From Pseudonocardia sp. CNS-004 (GTDB lineage Bacteria > Actinomycetota > Actinomycetes > Mycobacteriales > Pseudonocardiaceae), in assembly GCA_001942185.1 (NCBI GenBank), contig MKJV01000112.1:141179-205178 (forward strand): a DNA stretch of 64,000 nt, read 5' to 3'. Position numbers and translations under genes: made by a program. The notes under the pieces were generated by a model. The model worked only from the letters and a program-made list of their open reading frames with translations. It was not told where the DNA came from and did no database searches. Shown here one piece after another: positions 46,558 to 55,780 of the stretch; positions within the stretch are counted from its first letter, which is position 1; each line of letters opens with the position of its first letter.

Positions 46558-48406
46558 GCGGGGACGATCTCCTCGATCGAGGTGGTGATCGCGGCCTGCA
46601 GCTCCTCGACGGTGAAGGGCATGCCCGCGACCTTGGTGACGGACCGGATGTCGGTGAGGTACCGGGCTCGCAGGACCGAGGCCAGTTGCCCGAGGTTCAT
46701 CTCGGGCAGGACCACGCGGTGGTAGCGGGCGAGGACCTCGCCGAGGTTGGCCGGGAGCGGGTTGAGGTGGCGCAGGTGCGCCTGCGCCACCGAGCCCCCG
46801 GCTCGGCGGATGCGGCGACACGCCGCCCCGATGGGGCCGTAGGTCGAACCCCAGCCGAGGACGAGGACGTCGGCGCGATCGTCGGGGTCGTCGACGGCGA
46901 CGTCGGGCACGGTGATCCCGTCGACCTTGCGGCGGCGCAGCCGGACCATGTGGTCGTGGTTGGCGGCGTCGTAGGAGATCTCCCCACTGCCGTCGGTCTT
47001 CTCCAGCCCGCCGATCCGGTGCGCGAGACCCGGCGTTCCCGGGACGGCCCAGTCCCTCGCGAGGGTTTCCGGGTCGCGCCGGTAGGGCCAGAAGCCGGTG
47101 GACCCGTCAGGGGTGTTGGGTGTCGTGGCGAAGGCGACCCGCAGATCGGGCAGCTCCTCGATCTCCGGGAGCAACCAGGGCTCGGAGCCGTTGGCGATGG
47201 CGCCGTCGGACAGCAGGAGAACCGGGGTCCGGTAGGCCAGCGCGATCCGGGCGGCCTCGAGCGCGGTGTCGAAGCAGTCGGCGGGTGACCGGGGCGCGAC
47301 GACCGGGACGGGGCTCTCGCCGTTGCGGCCGTGGAGTGCCTGCAGCAGATCGGCCTGCTCGGTCTTCGTCGGCAGGCCGGTGGACGGGCCGCCGCGTTGG
47401 ACGTCGATGACGACCAGCGGTAGCTCGGTCATCACGCCGAGACCGATCGTCTCGGCCTTGAGGGCCAGGCCCGGCCCCGACGTCGCGGTGATCCCCAGCG
47501 CACCGGCGAACGAGGCACCGAGCGCGGCGCCGACCGCGGCGATCTCGTCCTCGGCCTGGACGGTGAGCACGCCGAAGTTCTTGTGCTTGGTCAGCTCGTG
47601 CAGGACGTCGGATGCCGGCGTGATCGGGTACGCACCGAACAGCACGGGCAGCTGAGCCCGCTCCCCCGCCGCGACCAGTCCGTAGGCGAGTGCGGTGTTC
47701 CCGGTGATCTGCCGGTAGGTGCCGCTGGGCAGGACGGCAGGTGCGACGCGCACGGTCGCGAAGGCCTCGGTGGTCTCTCCGTAGTTCCAGCCCGCCCGGA
47801 AGGCGAGCACGTTCGCGTCGGCGACGCCACGGTCCTCGGCGAACTTCGCTCGCAGGAACGTCTCGGTGAGCTCGGCCGCGCGACCGTACATGAAGAAGAG
47901 CAGCCCGAGGGCGAACATGTTGCGGCAGCGCTCGGCGCCCTTCTTGCCCAGGCCGGCCTCGGCGACGGCACCTCGGGTCAGGCTCGTCATCGCCACCTCG
48001 TGGACCTCGTGGGCGGCGAGCGTTCCGTCGGTGAGCGGGTCGGAGGTGTAACCGGCCCTGGCGAGGTTGCGTCCGGTGAACTCGTCGACGTCCACGATGA
48101 TCGTGGCAGTGGCCGGAACGTCACCGAGGTTGGCGCGCAGTGCAGCGGGGTTCATGGCGACGAGGACGTCGGGATGGTCGCCCGGGGTGAGGATGTCATG
48201 GTCGGCGATGTGCACCTGGAAGGACGAGACGCCGGCAACGGTGCCCCGCGGTGCGCGGATCTCGGCCGGGAAGTTGGGCAGGGTGGCGAGGTCGTTGCCG
48301 AAGGCGGCCGCCTCCGCGGTGAAGCGTCCCCGGCCAGCTGCATGCCGTCGCCGGAGTCACCGGCGAGCCGGACGACGACGCGGTCGACCGAGGGCGTGCT
48401 CGTCAT
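46554..48406 (-). CDS. korA: 2-oxoacid:ferredoxin oxidoreductase, fused gamma-alpha subunit (frameshifted)
   Basis: About 617 residues. The N-terminal gamma domain opens VVVRLAGDSGDGMQLAG and ends before the alpha domain (GNTALAYGLVAAGERAQLPV, FGAYPITPASDVLHELTKHK, VQAEDEIAAVGAALGASFAG, ATSGPGLALKAETIGLGVMT, GGPSTGLPTKTEQADLLQAL). One C lost near 48337 (GACCGC read as GACGC). ATG 48406 overlaps the previous stop and the TGA overlaps korB. Gamma-alpha fusion is the usual actinobacterial KorA form. Transfers electrons from 2-oxoacid decarboxylation to ferredoxin. Confidence 0.93.
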
Positions 48407-49087
48407 GACGGGGTGGGGGTTGCTGTCGTGCACTCCGGGTGCCTGACCTTTCGGATCGTGTCGAGCGCGCCGACGTAGGTGCGCAGGCGCCGCAGCGCGA
48501 TTTCGGTTCGAGCCCTCGCGTCGGCCGTGTCCAGCAGCGTCGTGGTCCGTTCGGCGCTGGTCAGTGCCCGGCCCAGAGCCCGCGCGGCGTCGGCCGGGGT
48601 GCAGACCAACCGATCGCCCGGGAGCGCGAAGTGCACCTGCTGCGGGGTCCGGAGCACAGGCTCCCGCACGGCGGGCAGCGAAAGATGCTGCACCGCGCGC
48701 AGGACCTGATCCGGGTGCGCCGAGCCGAACGGGTCGCCGAAGTTCCAGGTCGCAGCCCACACTCCGGACGGGTGAGCACGCCCACCCCGTCCTCGGCGCG
48801 ACCGGTCGCCGGGTCGCGTAGCCCGAGCTCGTCGGCGAGCGGCGGAGCGAGCGGGACCAGCGGGGTGTCGAGCCCCCACACGTCCCCGACGACGGCCCGT
48901 CGGCTCGCGGGCTCGTCGATGGCGAGGACGAGCTCTCCTCCCGCGCGGCCAACCGGTGGGCCAGGACCTGCATGCTGCAGGCCAGACCGCAGGAGTACGG
49001 CCAGCGCGCGCTGCGCAGCACCACGGCGACGACGGCGGCCCCGGGCGAGCGGCGGGCGCCCAGCAGCCCGGGACCGGCCGGACTCAT
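48403..49087 (-). CDS. Unrecognised protein within the redox operon (frameshifted)
   Basis: About 228 residues after two indels (near 48935 and 48770). Pieces: LRSARWPYSCGLACSMQVLA, GELVLAIDEPASRRAVVGDV, VWGLDTPLVPLAPPLADELG, WAATWNFGDPFGSAHPDQVL, QQVHFALPGDRLVCTPADAA, TTLLDTADARARTEIALRRL. ATG 49087 overlaps the stop of the 7Fe ferredoxin and the TGA overlaps the korA ATG, so it is firmly part of the operon. No family recognised; a cysteine pair sits in the first 40 residues. An accessory factor for the oxidoreductase is conceivable but not shown. Confidence 0.65.
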
Positions 49088-49422
49088 GTGGGTTGGTAGG
49101 TCTGGACGAACGGCACGTCCGCACCGATCTCACCGACCTCGTCCGCACCACCGGGGTTCCCGATCGGCTCGGTGCGGCCGGGCAGGATCTCGGTGAAGAA
49201 GCCGGCGTTGGCGGCGATGAATTCCTTCTCGGCCTCCGGGACCTCCGCCTCGGGCACGATGGCCTCCACCGGGCAGACGGGCTCGCAGGCGCTGCAGTCG
49301 ATGCACTCGGCCGGATTGACGTACGCCATGCGGTCACCGACGTAGATGCAGTCGACCGGGCACTCGTCGACGCAGGCCCTGTCGGTGACGTCGACGCAGG
49401 CTGCTCCGATCACGTAGCTCAT
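49084..49422 (-). CDS. fdxA: 7Fe ferredoxin
   Basis: 112 residues, intact. The front holds C-x7-C-x3-CP (ACVDVTDRACVDECPVDCIY) for the [3Fe-4S]/[4Fe-4S] pair and ECIDCSACEPVCPVEAI follows. The acidic tail is typical of actinobacterial FdxA. Probable electron acceptor of the KorAB oxidoreductase encoded downstream. ATG 49422 follows GGGAG. Confidence 0.93.
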   Translation of the reverse strand: MSYVIGAACVDVTDRACVDECPVDCIYVGDRMAYVNPAECIDCSACEPVCPVEAIVPEAEVPEAEKEFIAANAGFFTEILPGRTEPIGNPGGADEVGEIGADVPFVQTYQPT

Positions 49423-49450
49423 GGGTGCTCCCGTCCTCTGGTTCGATGCC

Positions 49451-50242
49451 TCATGCGCTCGATGCGGCGAGCGCGGAGTCGGGGGAGTCGCCGAGCAGCG
49501 CGAGGATCTCGTAGCGGCGCCGCGCGAACTCGGGCTCGAACTGGGCGCCGGGCCGGCGCGGGTCCGGGATGTCGATCAACCGCGCGACGCGTGCCGGCCG
49601 TGGGGTCAGCACGACGATGCGGTCGCCGAGCAGCAGCGCCTCGTCGACGTCGTGGGTCACGAACAGCACGGTCGTGCGTTGCTGTTCCCACACCGTGATC
49701 AGCAGCTGCTGCATGTCCGAGCGGGTCTGGGCGTCCAGCGCGCCGAACGGCTCGTCCATGAGCAGCACCCGCGGGCGGGTCGCCAGGGTGCGGGCCAGCT
49801 GGACCCGCTGGCGCATCCCACCGGACAGCTCGCCCGGCATGTGGTCGCCGAAGTCGTGCAGCCCGACCTGACCGAGAAGCTCCTCGGCCTCCCCACGCCG
49901 CTTCGCGCGCGCCACCCCGCGCAGCTTCAGCGCGAACTCCACGTTGCGCCGCGCCGACCGCCACGGCAACAGGGCGTCCTCCTGGAAGACCATGGCGCAC
50001 TGCGAGCGGCTCTCGGCGACGGGTTCGCCGTCGAGCTCTGCCGTTCCGGACTCCGGTTCGAGCAGCCCGGCGAGCGCTCGCAGGATGGTCGACTTGCCGC
50101 ACCCGGACGGCCCGAGCAGGACCACGATCCCGCCCGGCGGGACATCGAGGTCGATGTCGGCCGCGGGTACGCCGTGGAACGCGATCCGCAGGTCGCTGAG
50201 CGTGACGCGGGCCCCGCCCGCGGTCCGGCTCGGGGCGCTCAC
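49451..50242 (-). CDS. ABC transporter ATPase, NitT/TauT type
   Basis: 263 residues, intact. Walker A LLGPSGCGKSTILRAL, Q-loop VFQEDALLPWRSA, signature LSGGMRQRVQLARTLATRP, Walker B LLMDEPFGALDAQ and H-loop FVTHDVDEALLLGDR. The sequence is of the SsuB/TauB/NrtD class that takes up sulfonates, taurine, nitrate or similar. GTG 50242 overlaps the permease stop (GTGA). Confidence 0.93.
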   Translation of the reverse strand: MSAPSRTAGGARVTLSDLRIAFHGVPAADIDLDVPPGGIVVLLGPSGCGKSTILRALAGLLEPESGTAELDGEPVAESRSQCAMVFQEDALLPWRSARRNVEFALKLRGVARAKRRGEAEELLGQVGLHDFGDHMPGELSGGMRQRVQLARTLATRPRVLLMDEPFGALDAQTRSDMQQLLITVWEQQRTTVLFVTHDVDEALLLGDRIVVLTPRPARVARLIDIPDPRRPGAQFEPEFARRRYEILALLGDSPDSALAASSA

Positions 50243-51159
50243 TTCGCGGCCCTCGGCAGCCAGTGGTTCACGCGGTTGCCGATCCGCTCGACGAGCCAGG
50301 CGGTGCCGAAGCCGAGTGCGCCGATGGAGAGCATCCCGACGACGACGCCGGCGTAGTCGAGCAGCCCGTACGACTGCCAGGTGTAGTAGCCGATCCCGAA
50401 CTGGCCGGAGATCATCTCCGCGCTGATGACGCAGATCCAGGCCACGCCCATCGAGACCGAGAGACCGGAGAAGATGCCCGGCATCGCGCCGGGAAGGACG
50501 ATGTGGGTGAGCACCGAGAGCCGGCTCGCGCCCATGGTCAGGGCTGCTTCCTCCCAGACCGTCGGCAGGCTCTTCATCGCGTGGATGGTGCTGACCACGA
50601 CGGGGAAGAACGCCGCGAAGAAGGTGATGAAGACGATGCCCTGCTCACCGGTGGGGAACACGAGGATCGCGAGCGGGACGAGCGCGATGGCCGGGATGGG
50701 CCGCGCGACCTCGATGAGGGGCCGGAGGGCGGCGTGCGCGATCCGGGAGCGGCCGACGGCCATCCCGATGAGGACCCCGGCGACCGTGGCCAGGCCGAAG
50801 CCCAGCAGGATCCGTCGGACGCTGGAGAGCAGGTCCTGGTAGTAGGTCCCATTGGTGAGCTGGCCTGCGAAGGTCGAGAACACCTCGGCCGGACCGGGCA
50901 GCTTGTCGAAGCTGAGCCAGGCCACGACCTCGTTGGCGGTCAACACCTCCCAGAGCCCGAGAGCGGCCAGCAGCGGGGCGACCGACAGCGCCGTCTTCAG
51001 CGCCATCGTGCCCAGCGTGCGACCGGATGTCCGGGAGCCACCGATCCGGCGGCGCCCACCGGCCGCGGTGGGCGGCCGCGGGCCGGTCTCGCCCCGGCTC
51101 CGGGCGGCGGGGCTCGGGGTCGTCGTTCGGGCAGGTGGTGGGAGCGGGCGGGTGGTCAT
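50239..51159 (-). CDS. ABC transporter permease, NitT/TauT type
   Basis: 306 residues, intact. A Pro/Arg-rich cytoplasmic front of about 50 residues, then six helices with the permease coupling loop EEAALTMGASRLSVLTHIVL and PGAMPGIFSGLSVSMGVAWI. Similar to SsuC/TauC. ATG 51159 has GGAGG four bases upstream and lies 15 bases after the binding-protein stop. Confidence 0.92.
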   Translation of the reverse strand: MTTRPLPPPARTTTPSPAARSRGETGPRPPTAAGGRRRIGGSRTSGRTLGTMALKTALSVAPLLAALGLWEVLTANEVVAWLSFDKLPGPAEVFSTFAGQLTNGTYYQDLLSSVRRILLGFGLATVAGVLIGMAVGRSRIAHAALRPLIEVARPIPAIALVPLAILVFPTGEQGIVFITFFAAFFPVVVSTIHAMKSLPTVWEEAALTMGASRLSVLTHIVLPGAMPGIFSGLSVSMGVAWICVISAEMISGQFGIGYYTWQSYGLLDYAGVVVGMLSIGALGFGTAWLVERIGNRVNHWLPRAAK

Positions 51160-51173
51160 GCGTCCTCCAATGC

Positions 51174-52594
51174 TCACGCGGCGGTTCGGGCGCCGCGTAG
51201 TCGAGTTGGCGGGTGCCTGGGTGGGACTGCAGATAGGACTGCGCCGCGGCCGGGGTGGCGAACGGCAGGAGCCGGGAGTCGGGAGCGGCGGACGGATCGA
51301 GGACCCAGGTGGCGGCCGAGGCGAACAGCCGGGTGCCGGTCACGGCGTCCGGTACGTAGACCGCCCGCGGATGGTCGCCGCTCGCCTGGACCGCGCGGAC
51401 GGCACAGGTCGGGGTGGCCGCAGGCTGGGTGGACTCCGCTCCGGTGAACCAGATCTCGGACGCCGTCGCCGGGTCGTCCACCGGGCGGCCGCACACGGTG
51501 TCCTCGCCCGTCAGCCCGCTCGGGGACGTCGTGTCGGCCTTCACGGTGTCGTAGTCGGCGCCGTAGACGGCCCGCAACGCGGTCTCGTCGACGAACCCGT
51601 CGACGTCCAGGTCGCCGGCCGATCCGACCTCCTTGAGGAACGGCAGGTCCGCCTTGAGCGCGTCCACCAGCGGCTGCTTGATCGTCGGGTCGAAGCTCAC
51701 CAGGCCGCCCGGACCGTTGTAGAGGTAGAGCACCTCGGGCTCGATACCGGTGACCTGTGAGACCTTCTCGGCCGCTTCGAGCGGGTTCGCGTTGATGTAG
51801 TCACTGGTGTCCCGCACGGCCTGCATGAATGCCTGCACGACCTCCGGGTGCTCGGCGCCGAAGGACTTGCGGGCGACGATGCCGTGGAAGGTGGGCCGCC
51901 CGGTGTCGCCCCCGTCGTACAGCAGCTTCGCGTCGCCCCGGAAGACCAGCAGCTGCGACCACGGAACGAACTGTGCGAGCGCAGCGACCTGACCGGCCTC
52001 CACGGCCGACGCGCCGACGGCGGGCTCCTGGTTGAGGACCTGGACGTCGGTCTGCGACATACCGTTGCGAGCCAGACCGTCGACCAGCATGCCGTGCCCG
52101 GCCGAGCCGACGCTGGTGGAAACGACCTGCCCACGCAGATCCTCGAGCGTCGTCGCGGGCGAGATGGCCGGCACCACGACCTGGTTCAGCGAACCGCGCA
52201 GGTTGTAGCCGGTGACCCCGACGAAAACGGAGCGGTCCTCGCCGAAACCGCTGGTCTTCGAGCCGTTGACCAGCAGCGGGTAGTCACCCATCGACCCGAT
52301 GTCGACCTTTTCCGCGATCATCTGGGCCGTCAGCGGCGGACCGGACGGGAAGTCCTGCCACTCGACCTCGTAGGTCTTGCCGGTCGTGGCGGACAGCTCG
52401 TCGAGGGCGGCTTCCAGCGTGCCGCGGTCGCGCAGCAGGGTGCCGGCGTTGATCGTGTTGATCGTTTTCGACTGGTAGCCGACCCGGACGAGCACCGCCC
52501 CGTCGTCGCCGGGGGCCGACGAGCAGGCGGTGGCGAGCGCCAGCAGGACGGCCAGCGCCGGCGACCCCGCCCGCACGAGTCCACGCCCGTTCAT
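51174..52594 (-). CDS. NitT/TauT-type binding lipoprotein with NosL-like C-terminal domain (frameshifted at end)
   Basis: About 473 residues, much longer than the usual 320. A lipoprotein signal (LLALATACSS, lipobox Cys24) leads into a sulfonate/nitrate-type receptor: VRVGYQSKTINTINAGTLLR, IAEKVDIGSMGDYPLLVNGS, FGAEHPEVVQAFMQAVRDTS. From about residue 360 a second domain follows: TVCGRPVDDPATASEIWFTG, VYVPDAVTGTRLFASAATWV, LLPFATPAAAQSYLQSHPG, resembling copper-binding NosL. One G lost near 51187 hides the stop at 51174. ATG 52594 overlaps the ferredoxin stop. The fusion is unusual. Confidence 0.85.
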
Positions 52595-52818
52595 CGGAGC
52601 AGGTACGGGATGTTGACGGTGACCGCGTCGACGGGGCACCTGGCCGCACACGGCCCGCAGTACCAGCACTCGTCGACGTGCATGTACGCCTTGTTGGTCT
52701 CCGGGTCGATCGCCAGCGAGTCGAGTGGGCAGACATCGACACAGAGGGTGCAGCCGTCGATGCACTTGCTCTGGTCGACCGAGACGGGGACGTCGATGCG
52801 GTGGGTTGCTTGTGCCAT
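52591..52818 (-). CDS. 2x[4Fe-4S] ferredoxin
   Basis: 75 residues, intact. Two cluster motifs: CIDGCTLCVDVCPLDSLAI and CWYCGPCAARCPVDAV. The spacing recalls the small AprB/AsfB-like subunits that accompany AprA-like flavoproteins. It sits between the HEAT protein and the binding protein and shares the operon with the flavoprotein, so it is the probable electron partner of that enzyme. ATG 52818 follows GAGAGGCAACGCC. Confidence 0.9.
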   Translation of the reverse strand: MAQATHRIDVPVSVDQSKCIDGCTLCVDVCPLDSLAIDPETNKAYMHVDECWYCGPCAARCPVDAVTVNIPYLLR

Positions 52819-52870
52819 GGCGTTGCCTCTCCGGTGGTGGTGGGCGTGAGCGGGGATCAGGGGGTCAGGC

Positions 52871-53767
52871 TCATCCGGGCATGAGCTCGCACGTCGCGTC
52901 GACGTCGGAGAGCGCGGACTCGAGCGCGGGCCGGACATCGGGGCGCCCAGGCAGCCAGGCCCCGAGCGCCTTCACCGCGGCCTTCCGCACATCGAGGTTG
53001 CGGTCGCCGAGTGCCCGGACCAGCACAGTGGTGCCGTGCTCGTCGGGCGCCGCCGCCGACAGGGCGTTCGCCGCTCCCTGGCGCACCTCCCAGGCCTCCT
53101 CGCCCAGTGCCGAGACGGCGATGTGCGCAGCGTCGTCGCTGCACCCGGTCTGCGCCATCGCGGAGAGCGCCCCGGCGCGGACGAGGTACTCGGGATCGGT
53201 GGCCAGCTCGATGAGCGTGGTGACCCCGCGGGGGTCACCCACCGAACCGAGCCCACGGGCGACGGCGAGCCGCACGGCCGGCTCCGGATCATGGGCAGCC
53301 CGGGCCAACGCGTCGAGAGCGTCGAGCGAGACGAACCCCAGCACGATCTCGCAGCGGACCGCGACGTCCGGGTCGGCGAACAGGTCCAGCAGCTCGTCGA
53401 CCGTGGTCAGTCGGTGCCGCCAGAGGGCATCGATCGCCTCCAGACGTACGACGGCGTCGCCGTGGGCGGCCGCGCACCGCAGCGCCGCGTCGAACTCGGG
53501 GCCGGGCACGAGGACCTCGCTGAGCTCGCGGACGAGCTTCGTGGCGGCGTACCGCACCGCGGGGTCCTCGTCGGTCAGCGCCACCGCGAACACCGGTGAC
53601 GCCTCGGCCCAGTCCTCGGCGGTGTCGCTGAGCACGCTCAGTGCGGTCCTGCGGACCTCCGGGGCCGGATCGCCCAGGTACTGCTCCAGCTCCTCCCGGG
53701 TCGGGTCCTCGTCGGCCAGCTCGAGCAGGCTGACGATACGGGCGGACGGGGCGGCGCCGGTGCTCAT
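52871..53767 (-). CDS. HEAT-repeat protein
   Basis: 298 residues, intact, acidic, built of about seven helical HEAT-like repeats (LGDPAPEVRRTALSVLSDTA, LTDEDPAVRYAATKLVRELS, HDPEPAVRLAVARGLGSVGD, LGDRNLDVRKAAVKALGAWL). No catalytic motif. Such repeats make protein-protein platforms. ATG 53767 overlaps the flavoprotein stop (ATGA), so it is coupled to it and may scaffold the flavoprotein-ferredoxin pair. Confidence 0.88.
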   Translation of the reverse strand: MSTGAAPSARIVSLLELADEDPTREELEQYLGDPAPEVRRTALSVLSDTAEDWAEASPVFAVALTDEDPAVRYAATKLVRELSEVLVPGPEFDAALRCAAAHGDAVVRLEAIDALWRHRLTTVDELLDLFADPDVAVRCEIVLGFVSLDALDALARAAHDPEPAVRLAVARGLGSVGDPRGVTTLIELATDPEYLVRAGALSAMAQTGCSDDAAHIAVSALGEEAWEVRQGAANALSAAAPDEHGTTVLVRALGDRNLDVRKAAVKALGAWLPGRPDVRPALESALSDVDATCELMPG

Positions 53768-55527
53768 GCCCACGCTCCCGCCAGCTCGCCGGGCGTGGCC
53801 GGCTCGTTCTCCACACCGTCCGGTCGATCGAAGCCGGGCACCGGGACGATGTAGGGCGCTACCGGGCGGGTCAGCATCTCCATCTCGCCCGACCGCCCCT
53901 TCTTCAGGTTCAGATGGCAGAACCAGCGGGCGTCGTCGGACAGCGGGAGGTCCGCACGCTGGTGGTAGAGCCCCCATCGGCTCTCGGTACGGGCCAGCGA
54001 GGCGCGGGCCGCCATCTCGGCGCAATCGCGGATGAAGGTGACCTCGGCACATCGCATGAGCTCGTGTGGCGTCCGCGCCCCCATCGCGGCGATGTCGCCG
54101 CGCATCCGCTCGAACGACTCCAGGCCCAGCGAGAGGTACCGCTCGGTCTTCGGGGGCTGCATGTAGTCGTTGACGAACCGGCGCAGCTTGTACTCGACCT
54201 GCTGCTGAGGCGGGCCGTCCGCGTGGGACAGCGGCCGGTAGATCAACTCGTGGGCGGAGGCGATCTGATCCTCCGGCAGCGGTTCCCGCACCGCCCCGTG
54301 CGCGAACTCGCTGGCGTGCTCGCCGGCGATGTCGCCGTAGACGAAGGCGCCGATCATGTAGTTGTGCGGCACGAGGGCCATGTCCCCCGCCGCGTAGAGC
54401 CCCGGCACGGTCGTCGCGGCCGTCTCGTCGACCCACACGCCCGATGCGGAGTGCCCGCTGCACAGGCCGACCTCGGAGATGTGCATCTCGATGTCGCGCT
54501 CGCGGTAGTCGTGGCCACGACCTGCGTGGAAGGTTCCGCGCGTCGGCCGCTCGGTCGTGTGCAGGATGCCCTCGATCTCGCTGATCGTGGCGTCGGGCAG
54601 GTGCGACAGCTTGAGGTAGATCGGACCGCGGGCGCTGTCGAGCTCGGCCTTGACCTCGGCCATCATCTGACCGGACCAGTAGTCGCAGTCGACGAAGCGG
54701 TTGCCGTCGGCGTTGACCTGGTAGCCGCCGAACGGGTTCGCGACGTACGCGCAGGCCGGTCCGTTGTAGTCCTTGATCAGCGGGTTGATCTGGAAGCACT
54801 CGATGCCGCTGAGCTCCGCGCCCGCGTGGTAGGCCATCGCGTAGCCGTCGCCCGCGTTCGTCGGGTTCTCGTAGGTCCCGTACAGGTAGCCGCTGGAGGG
54901 CAGCCCGAGCCGCCCGCAGGCACCGGCGGCGAGGATCACCGCACCGGCGGAGATCGTGACGAACTCGCCGGTCCTGCTGTTGAAGCCCACGGCGCCGACC
55001 GCGCGCCCGTTGACGGTGAGTACCCGGACCGGCATGACCCGGTTCTCGATCGTCACCTTCGAGCGCACCTTGCGGGCGCGCAGCTGCCGGTAGAGGACCT
55101 TCTTGACGTCCTTGCCCTCCGGCATCGGCAGCACGTAGCTGCCGGAGCGGTGGACCCGCCGTACGGCGTACTCGTCGTGCTCGTCCTTCTCGAACTTCAC
55201 GCCGTAGGACTCCAGGCGCTGCACCATCGCGAAGCCACGCGTCGCGGTCTGATAGACGGTGCGCTGGTTGACGATCCCGTCGTTGGCCGTGGTGATGTCG
55301 GCGACGTAGGCCTCAGGGCTCGCCTTGCCCGGGATGACGGCATTGTTCACCCCGTCCATGCCCATCGCGAGCGCCCCGGAGTGCCGGACGTTCGCCTTCT
55401 CCAGCAGCAGCACGTCCACGTCGTGCTGCGCGGCCGTCAGTGCCGCCATCGTGCCCGCGGTGCCGCCGCCGATCACGAGGACGTCGCAGAACAGCTCGCG
55501 CCGTTCAGAAAGTGGTGGAATCTGCAC
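53764..55527 (-). CDS. AprA/fumarate reductase-like FAD flavoprotein
   Basis: 587 residues, intact. FAD-binding GGGTAG at 20-25 with LLLEKANVRHSGALAMGMDG, SAGAVILAAGACGRLGLPSS, and the second FAD motif TTVPGLYAAGDMALVPHNYM. The order and the C-terminal helical part (LGLESFERMRGDIAAM, SRWGLYHQRADLP) resemble adenylylsulfate reductase alpha more than true fumarate reductase. In pseudomonads a flavoprotein-ferredoxin-binding-protein set (asfABC) serves aromatic sulfonate use; this gene could be an analogue, which is inference. GTG 55527 follows AAAGGG. First enzyme of the long operon. Confidence 0.85.
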   Translation of the reverse strand: MQIPPLSERRELFCDVLVIGGGTAGTMAALTAAQHDVDVLLLEKANVRHSGALAMGMDGVNNAVIPGKASPEAYVADITTANDGIVNQRTVYQTATRGFAMVQRLESYGVKFEKDEHDEYAVRRVHRSGSYVLPMPEGKDVKKVLYRQLRARKVRSKVTIENRVMPVRVLTVNGRAVGAVGFNSRTGEFVTISAGAVILAAGACGRLGLPSSGYLYGTYENPTNAGDGYAMAYHAGAELSGIECFQINPLIKDYNGPACAYVANPFGGYQVNADGNRFVDCDYWSGQMMAEVKAELDSARGPIYLKLSHLPDATISEIEGILHTTERPTRGTFHAGRGHDYRERDIEMHISEVGLCSGHSASGVWVDETAATTVPGLYAAGDMALVPHNYMIGAFVYGDIAGEHASEFAHGAVREPLPEDQIASAHELIYRPLSHADGPPQQQVEYKLRRFVNDYMQPPKTERYLSLGLESFERMRGDIAAMGARTPHELMRCAEVTFIRDCAEMAARASLARTESRWGLYHQRADLPLSDDARWFCHLNLKKGRSGEMEMLTRPVAPYIVPVPGFDRPDGVENEPATPGELAGAWA

Positions 55528-55780
55528 GTCAGCCCTTTCGGTCGGACAATCTCGTCGCCAACAGCCGTGCAAATACTTGGCCGACATTGTTACGAGAGCG
55601 ACCGGAAACTGTTGCCGCGAAGTTACGCCATGCTTCTGAGCTGGAGAAACGCCGTACCACCCGGCGGTTCGGAACAAGTGATCAACGGATCCGCCACCAA
55701 CTTCTTTTTGCACGCGGGACCGCTACCGGCGCGCCGGGCAGCACCACCGAACGAGGAACGGACACGCAACCGAGAACGGG
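55528..55780. promoter_or_regulatory. Gap between GntR gene and flavoprotein operon
   Basis: About 250 bases, locally AT-richer than the surroundings, likely to hold the operon promoter. AGTTACGCC at 55621-55629 recurs as an identical 9-mer at 56679-56687 upstream of the gntR gene, and GTTACG occurs again at 55589; these are weak candidates for GntR half-sites. No terminator seen. Confidence 0.35.
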
